In this document: positions 7,531-11,685 of the stretch, piece after piece | Numbering within the stretch: the first letter of the stretch is position 1 | Layout: the number at the start of each line of letters is the position of its first letter | From: an uncultured Flammeovirgaceae bacterium | GTDB lineage: Bacteria > Bacteroidota > Bacteroidia > Cytophagales > Cyclobacteriaceae | Direction of reading: 5' to 3' | DNA: 11,685 bases | Assembly (NCBI GenBank): GCA_946480685.1 | Contig: CAMLLI010000043.1 | Location: forward strand, 1-11,685 | The notes under the pieces: model-generated | What the model was told of the DNA's origin: nothing | Databases searched by the model: none | Seen by the model: only the letters and a program-made list of their open reading frames with translations | Position numbers and translations under genes: made by a program

Positions 7531-7552
7531 CCCGGCAGATTAACGCAGATTA
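7531..7552 (-). repeat. TCTGCG dispersed repeat, copy C
   Basis: On the minus strand this reads AATCTGCGTTAATCTGCCGGG: two cores spaced 10 bases ending in GGG, the pattern of copies A and B but inverted. It ends about 37 bases before the ATG of the glycoside hydrolase, so it lies in that gene's immediate 5' region. Confidence 0.55.
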
Positions 7553-7588
7553 CTAAATCAATGATAATCACAACTAAACCTTTTGAGA

Positions 7589-9904
7589 ATGAAAACATCT
7601 ATACTTCGCGATGTAAGAATGTATGTTACCTGGGCTTTGCTATTCCTTGCAACCAGTACAGTACTTGCTCAAGCTGTTACGGTAACCGTTAACGCTACCC
7701 AGAACAAGCGCTTGATATCACCCTCTATATATGGAAAAAATGATTTCTTCGACAAGACTACCCAATTCTATAAAGATGCAGGGTTGCGTTTCGCGCGAAT
7801 GAATGGAGGTAATAATGCAACCGGTTATAACTGGCGAAAGAAAATTACCGTCCATCCCGACTGGTATAACAATGTTTATACTTCCGACTGGGATGCATTA
7901 GCACAAAAGACCAACAATAACTTTTCGAACATGCAGGGCATGTTTGCCTTTCAATTACTCGGCCGAGTTGCATCCAATAAAAATAACAACTTCGATGACT
8001 GGGCCTACAACCAGGCTGCGTATTGGGAAGGTGTGGGGCAAAACTTAGCAGGTGGAGGAACACCCAACCCGGATGGCGGAACCAAAGCCAAAATAGAGGG
8101 GAATATCAATTTATTTACGCAACCATGGCCAGCAGATTCTTCCGTGGCAATTCTTAATCACTGGTTTGGATCAAACGGCTTGCGACTCGATAGAAACAAG
8201 TTTGTGTACTGGAACATGGACAACGAGGTAGACATATGGAATGGTACGCACGACTATGCTATGCCTACATTAATATCAGCCTCTGCATTTATGGACCGGT
8301 ATATAGAACTGGCGAAGAAAGCGAAAGCACTATATCCCGGCATAAAGCTTTGCGGACCAGTTGCAACTTCTGAATGGCAATGGTATAAATGGTCTAATGA
8401 AAGTATATATGTAAACGGGAGATATTATCCCTGGATCGAGTATTTTATCAAGCGACTCGGTGATGAGTATAAGGCCACCGGTATCAAACTGGTTGATGTA
8501 GTAGATATTCACAACTATCCTTCCTATAATAACGATGATGCCGCAGCGCTGCAGGGACATCGGATTTATTACGATGAAACGTATGACTACCCGGGCTCTA
8601 ACGGTATAAAATCAAGCGCTGGCGGATGGGACGATTCACTCACAAAACAATATATATTCAAGCGTATAGACGGCTGGTTAAATGAGCATTTCGGAGCGAA
8701 CCATGGCATCACAACCGGTGTGAGCGAATGGGGCACCATGTCAAGTGCCAATGCAAATCTTGAATCTGTCATATACGCCTCGCATCTTGGTACATTTGCT
8801 AATAATGGTGTCGAATTGTTTTCACCGTGGAACTGGTCAGTTGGTATGTGGGAAACGCTCCACCTCTTTAGCCGGAATGCAAAGAAATATAGTATATCCA
8901 GTACATCATCGCTTGAAAATACAGTCTCTGCTTATTCATCTGTAAATGAAAACTCCGACTCTTTAACTGTAATCGTTGTTAATCGCGACCGGAATGCTTC
9001 GCGCAGTGTCACGGTCAACCTGAGTAATTTTAATGTTGCCAATGGAAACTATACAACGCTGCAATTAGCATCGCTGCCGGATACCGAGACGTTTGTATCG
9101 CACACACAAAATGCATTGAAGTCAAGTACAGTGCAGGTAAGTTCTAACTCACTTACCATGTCTGTGCCGGCACTTTCTACAACGGCAATTCTATTGGTAA
9201 AAGCTCCCGTTGTTACGTATGTTTCGTTAGCCAACCGAGCTACAAGCTTGCGCATCGATGGTATGTATAGGTCTGACAATAATTCCAACGCAGGACAGTG
9301 GAGTAACAGTGGCAGTACAGCACAACAATGGTCAATAGAAACGGTTGGAAATTATGTGATGCTGAAAAACCGCGCAACCGGACTATATCTGGATGGTATA
9401 TCCAGAACTGCGAATGGTTCCGCGGCAGGGCAGTGGGCTTACAGCGGCAGTAACGCACAACAATGGACAAGAGAAACAGCAGGAAGCTATGTTAAATTCA
9501 AGAACAGGGCTACCGGACTATACCTGGATGGAATGGGGCGTACTGCCAACGGATCTGATTTAGGTCAATGGAGTCAAAGTACTCATGCAAATCAGCAGTG
9601 GTCAATTGTCACGATTGGAAATGGACGACAAGGCTCTCCGGAGGAAAGTGTAAATACCACCGAAGAATTTGCTGTTAATGTGTACCCCAATCCGTTTGCC
9701 AGAACGATAACACTTGATGTAGTGGGTGCAGATGAACAATTGAAAATTACAATACTTGATGCAACAGGCAAGACGGTAGAAGCGATTACTCATTCCGGTG
9801 GATCCGGTAAATTGTCGCTGGGCGCTGCACTCAGACCTGGTTTGTATATCCTTCGCGTGAACGGTGTGAAAACGTCACGATCCTTTAAAGTTTTGAAGGA
9901 GTAA
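7589..9904 (+). CDS. Secreted GH44-like glycoside hydrolase with ricin-type lectin and T9SS signal
   Basis: A 771-residue modular enzyme, probably an endo-beta-glucanase or xyloglucanase of GH44 type. The ATG at 7589 (not the TTG at 7583) begins a signal peptide ending near TSTVLAQA (residue ~29). The catalytic module covers ~30-430: ISPSIYGKN, RMNGGNNATGYNW, WNMDNEVDIW with E213 as probable acid/base, DIHNYPSY, and GVSEWG with E380 as probable nucleophile. The 167-residue gap between the glutamates resembles the 173 I recall for GH44 CelJ. A beta-sandwich typical of the GH44 C-terminus spans ~430-540. A ricin-type (CBM13-like) lectin with three QQW repeats spans ~545-680 and should bind carbohydrate. 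The last ~78 residues, from VNVYPNPF to FKVLKE, are a type A T9SS sorting domain, so the enzyme should cross the outer membrane and be released or surface-anchored. The GH44 assignment is from motifs only and is divergent. Confidence 0.85.
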   Translation: MKTSILRDVRMYVTWALLFLATSTVLAQAVTVTVNATQNKRLISPSIYGKNDFFDKTTQFYKDAGLRFARMNGGNNATGYNWRKKITVHPDWYNNVYTSDWDALAQKTNNNFSNMQGMFAFQLLGRVASNKNNNFDDWAYNQAAYWEGVGQNLAGGGTPNPDGGTKAKIEGNINLFTQPWPADSSVAILNHWFGSNGLRLDRNKFVYWNMDNEVDIWNGTHDYAMPTLISASAFMDRYIELAKKAKALYPGIKLCGPVATSEWQWYKWSNESIYVNGRYYPWIEYFIKRLGDEYKATGIKLVDVVDIHNYPSYNNDDAAALQGHRIYYDETYDYPGSNGIKSSAGGWDDSLTKQYIFKRIDGWLNEHFGANHGITTGVSEWGTMSSANANLESVIYASHLGTFANNGVELFSPWNWSVGMWETLHLFSRNAKKYSISSTSSLENTVSAYSSVNENSDSLTVIVVNRDRNASRSVTVNLSNFNVANGNYTTLQLASLPDTETFVSHTQNALKSSTVQVSSNSLTMSVPALSTTAILLVKAPVVTYVSLANRATSLRIDGMYRSDNNSNAGQWSNSGSTAQQWSIETVGNYVMLKNRATGLYLDGISRTANGSAAGQWAYSGSNAQQWTRETAGSYVKFKNRATGLYLDGMGRTANGSDLGQWSQSTHANQQWSIVTIGNGRQGSPEESVNTTEEFAVNVYPNPFARTITLDVVGADEQLKITILDATGKTVEAITHSGGSGKLSLGAALRPGLYILRVNGVKTSRSFKVLKE
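9233..9637 (+). repeat. Three in-gene 135-bp repeats encoding the ricin-type lectin
   Basis: Conserved blocks begin at 9233, 9368 and 9503, exactly 135 bases (45 codons) apart. Each conserved block runs 33 codons from NRAT or NRATGLYLDG through GQW to the QQW motif (tgg at 9329, 9464 and 9599). These correspond to the alpha, beta and gamma lobes of a beta-trefoil. Units 2 and 3 are the most alike (NRATGLYLDG, RTANGS). Confidence 0.8.
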
Positions 9905-9922
9905 TTCCTTCCTGAATAAAAC

Positions 9923-9970
9923 AAAAGTCATCTCACGGTGGTATAAAAATCCATGTGAGATGACTTTTTT
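9923..9970. terminator. Bidirectional intrinsic terminator between convergent genes
   Basis: AAAAGTCATCTCAC (9923-9936) pairs perfectly with GTGAGATGACTTTT (9955-9968), a 14-bp stem followed by TTATTT on the plus strand. On the minus strand the stem is followed by a T-rich stretch as well (TTTTGTTTTATTC). It can thus end both the hydrolase transcript, 18 bases after its stop codon, and the oncoming cystathionine beta-synthase transcript. Confidence 0.9.
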
Positions 9971-10023
9971 ATTTATAGCAAAACAGGAATGTATTTTGCT
10001 TAAGTATTCATTTGCGCTGTTGC

Positions 10024-10099
10024 TATACTATATATAGCCTAACGATTCCGAGTTTACGCATAACGGTTAACGTATAACGATTAACCGATAACGCATAAC
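10024..10099 (-). repeat. GTTA-rich 3'-end repeat with TATATA tract, copy 2
   Basis: Read on the minus strand, directly after the cystathionine beta-synthase stop codon, this is an array of GTTA units; 10071-10099 matches 25 of 29 bases of 6886-6914. About 30 further bases of similar units follow, then GCTATATATAGTATA (10038 down to 10024), matching the tract of copy 1. It lies between the gene and its terminator, so it would be transcribed as the 3' untranslated region. Confidence 0.6.
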
Positions 10100-10101
10100 G
10101 A

Positions 10102-11472
10102 CTAACTCGTCACAGCCTGAAGCACATCATGCTGCGTAATAATGTGTACGCGTTCCTGATCATCCCTTACAAGCAGTGCTTTGTTATCTTTGTTTAGCAA
10201 AGATGATAGTACATCCAGCGTACTGTCAGGAGCAACAAATAGCATTGGCTTGTCCATTACCTCACCAACCTGCTTGGATTGAAGTTGAGGGTCCTGAATA
10301 ATTTTTTCAAGAAGACTCGCAGAGCTTACGCTTCCTACAAAATGATTATTCTCCGTTACCGGTATCTGGTCGATGCCTTGTTTGTTCATTACCATAATCG
10401 CTTCACTGATCTTCGATGATTTATTTACGGTAATCAAACCATCTTTTCCGTTACGTGCTGAAATGATATCGCGTGCTGAACCAAAGCTGCGGGCTTCTGT
10501 AAAGCCGTGATCTTTCATCCACTGATCGTTATATACTTTCGCCAGGTAACGTGTACCATGATCCGGCAACAGAATTACCATTACATCATCTTTCTTTAAA
10601 TGCTCACGTGCATACTCCAGTGCACCGTGTAGTGCCGATCCGCTCGACCATCCTACAAACAATCCTTCTTCACGTGAAAGTCTTCGCGCTGCAATGGCTC
10701 CATCTTTATCCGTTACTTTAATGAAAGTATCGATCACATCGAAGTTTACGTTTTTGGGAAGTATATCTTCACCAAAGCCTTCGGTGAGGTAAGGGTATAT
10801 TTCATTCTCATCAAATATACCGGTCTCTTTATACTTCTTGAAAACCGAGCCGTATGTATCTATACCTACGGTTACCAGGTTCGGATTTTGTTCCTTCAGA
10901 TACTTAGCAGTGCCACACATAGAACCACCGGTACCTACTGTTGCAACGTAGTGTGTAATTTTACCTTCGGTCTGTTTCCAGATTTCGGGACCCGTAGTTT
11001 CGTAATGTGCCGTTGCGTTCGATGGGTTATCGTATTGATTTGGATAGATTGAATTCGGAATTTCTTTATTCAGCTTGCGCGCTACTGAATAGTACGAGCG
11101 AGGATCATCAGGCGCAACGTTTGTCGGGCAAACCACTACTTCGGCACCAACCGCTTTCAGAATATTTATTTTCTCCTGCGATTGTTTGTCGGCCATTGTA
11201 AAGATGCAGCGATATCCTTTGGCAACAGCTGCCAGCGCAAGACCCATACCGGTGTTACCAGATGTACCTTCAATGATGGTGCCTCCCGGTTTCAATAAAC
11301 CCGCTTTCTCGGCATCTTCAACCATCTTGATGGCCATGCGATCTTTTGTTGAGTTACCTGGATTGAAGTATTCAACTTTTGCCAGAACCGTGCCGGCAAT
11401 GCCCTTGGTAACTTTATTAAGTCTTACCATCGGTGTGTTACCAATGGTTTCTATAATGGAATTGTATATCAT
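10102..11472 (-). CDS. Cystathionine beta-synthase (PLP enzyme with CBS-domain pair)
   Basis: A cytoplasmic, PLP-dependent fold-type II enzyme of 456 residues. It would condense serine (or an activated serine) with homocysteine to cystathionine in transsulfuration. The PLP lysine is K43 in NPGNSTKDR; the substrate loop is TSGNTG (70-75); the phosphate-binding loop is GTGGS (180-184). LLPDHGTRYLAKVYNDQW near residue 300 is typical of cystathionine beta-synthases rather than plain cysteine synthases. Residues ~335-456 form two CBS motifs (Bateman module), which in relatives can bind S-adenosylmethionine and regulate activity. There is no N-terminal heme domain, as usual in bacteria. The ATG at 11472 directly begins the conserved IYNSIIETIGNTPMVRL. 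It is convergent with the hydrolase and has no transsulfuration partner gene next to it in the window. A cysteine synthase with a CBS pair is the alternative reading. Confidence 0.93.
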   Translation of the reverse strand: MIYNSIIETIGNTPMVRLNKVTKGIAGTVLAKVEYFNPGNSTKDRMAIKMVEDAEKAGLLKPGGTIIEGTSGNTGMGLALAAVAKGYRCIFTMADKQSQEKINILKAVGAEVVVCPTNVAPDDPRSYYSVARKLNKEIPNSIYPNQYDNPSNATAHYETTGPEIWKQTEGKITHYVATVGTGGSMCGTAKYLKEQNPNLVTVGIDTYGSVFKKYKETGIFDENEIYPYLTEGFGEDILPKNVNFDVIDTFIKVTDKDGAIAARRLSREEGLFVGWSSGSALHGALEYAREHLKKDDVMVILLPDHGTRYLAKVYNDQWMKDHGFTEARSFGSARDIISARNGKDGLITVNKSSKISEAIMVMNKQGIDQIPVTENNHFVGSVSSASLLEKIIQDPQLQSKQVGEVMDKPMLFVAPDSTLDVLSSLLNKDNKALLVRDDQERVHIITQHDVLQAVTS

Positions 11473-11493
11473 GACTGCTGTATATAAGGATGG

Positions 11494-11501
11494 TAAAACT
11501 A
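11494..11501 (-). promoter_or_regulatory. Possible -7 box of the cystathionine beta-synthase gene
   Basis: On the minus strand TAGTTTTA matches seven of eight positions of TAnnTTTG and ends 21 bases before the ATG, a common distance. No clear -33 element was found, so this is tentative. Confidence 0.25.
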
Positions 11502-11546
11502 CAAAAACGGACTAAGGTGTCCTACGGTTCCGGACATTAGAAAACA

Positions 11547-11580
11547 AGCTGCGAGCGGTGAGTTTTGAGCTGCGAGAGGT
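11547..11580. repeat. AGCTGCGAG direct repeat at a gene 3' end
   Basis: AGCTGCGAGCGGT (11547-11559) and AGCTGCGAGAGGT (11568-11580) match at 12 of 13 bases with a 21-base period. The last base is part of the stop codon of the right-edge gene, so the repeat abuts the 3' end of that gene. It separates this gene from the start region of the cystathionine beta-synthase gene. Confidence 0.5.
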
Positions 11581-11684
11581 TAACCGAAATTTCCCCCGAT
11601 GCGGTTATACACATTTTTGGGTTGCCAGGATAAAGGTTTGCCGAGGTACATGCGGGTGCCTTTCAGAAATTCTTTTAACCCTAA
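11580..11684 (-). CDS. C-terminal end of an unidentified protein, cut by the window edge
   Basis: On the minus strand an open frame enters at the right edge and ends at the TAA 11582-11580, giving 34 residues that include LKEFLKGTRMYLGKPLSW and end in NRIGGNFG. The residue mix (Gly, Lys, Tyr, Trp, Asn) looks like real protein, and the other minus frame read here stops early. The stop lies exactly where the AGCTGCGAG repeat begins, as expected for a 3' end. I do not recognise the family; 34 residues are too few to assign. It points in the same direction as the cystathionine beta-synthase gene, 107 bases upstream of it. Confidence 0.6.
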   Translation of the reverse strand, partial: LGLKEFLKGTRMYLGKPLSWQPKNVYNRIGGNFG

Positions 11685-11685
11685 C

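Larger units (their letters stand above)
6993..7588. other. Long intergenic region without a convincing gene
   Basis: About 590 bases between the terminator of the SPOR/OmpA gene and the hydrolase start. Open frames of 61-122 codons exist on both strands, but their translations are rich in Cys, Phe and Arg, lack recognisable motifs and overlap one another, so I do not call them genes. The region contains a near-perfect 24-bp palindrome (7074-7097), an isolated exact TAnnTTTG match (TATTTTTG, 7323-7330) without a clear -33 partner, and a TCTGCG repeat in reverse orientation (7531-7552). It could hold a long leader or control region for the hydrolase, an RNA I cannot recognise, or the remains of a decayed gene. 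Confidence 0.6.

Noticed and set aside
10040..10101. The repeated GTTA units considered as a CRISPR array or origin iterons.
   Set aside because: Units are only 6-8 bases with irregular spacing and no unique spacers; there is no cas or replication gene nearby.

Overview
The window looks like a piece of a Bacteroidota chromosome, most likely a Cytophagales-type gliding or polymer-degrading bacterium. The grounds are a type IX secretion (T9SS) C-terminal sorting domain on a secreted glycoside hydrolase, a DUF5117/DUF4953-type zinc metalloprotease, a SPOR plus OmpA-like cell-envelope protein of a kind seen in this phylum, a GxxExxY protein, and an exact Bacteroidota-type TAnnTTTG promoter box. 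Base composition is moderate in GC, with conspicuously many TATATA strings, even inside genes.

Layout. 1-167: intergenic, with an inverted repeat and a TCTGCG repeat. 168-548 (+): small GxxExxY protein with a PD-(D/E)XK nuclease-like core. 626-3096 (+): secreted zinc metalloprotease, interrupted near 2716 by a one-base frame change, so the last ~126 residues lie in the -1 frame. 3197-5560 (+): penicillin-binding protein 1C. 5659-6879 (+): envelope protein with SPOR and OmpA-like domains, followed by a terminator. 6993-7588: about 590 bases with no convincing gene, holding a near-perfect 24-bp palindrome and an inverted TCTGCG repeat. 7589-9904 (+): secreted GH44-like endoglucanase/xyloglucanase with a three-repeat ricin-type lectin domain and a T9SS signal, followed by a bidirectional terminator. 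10102-11472 (-): cystathionine beta-synthase, convergent with the hydrolase. 11580-11684 (-): the last 34 codons of an unidentified gene running off the right edge.

The genes do not form one pathway. PBP1C and the SPOR/OmpA protein both concern the peptidoglycan and periplasm. The metalloprotease and the glycoside hydrolase are exported degradative enzymes. Cystathionine beta-synthase belongs to sulfur amino-acid metabolism. Most genes seem to be separate transcription units.

The least explained content is between the genes. Three short repeat families occur there: (i) TCTGCG pairs with 9-10 base spacing ending in GGG, at three places, one just upstream of the GxxExxY gene; (ii) a GTTA-rich array followed by a GCTATATATA tract, placed in the same orientation directly after the stop codons of two unrelated genes; (iii) an AGCTGCGAG direct repeat abutting the stop codon of the right-edge gene. 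Repeat families (ii) and (iii) sit at gene 3' ends and family (i) sits upstream of genes. They are the best candidates here for an undescribed mobile or regulatory repeat system.
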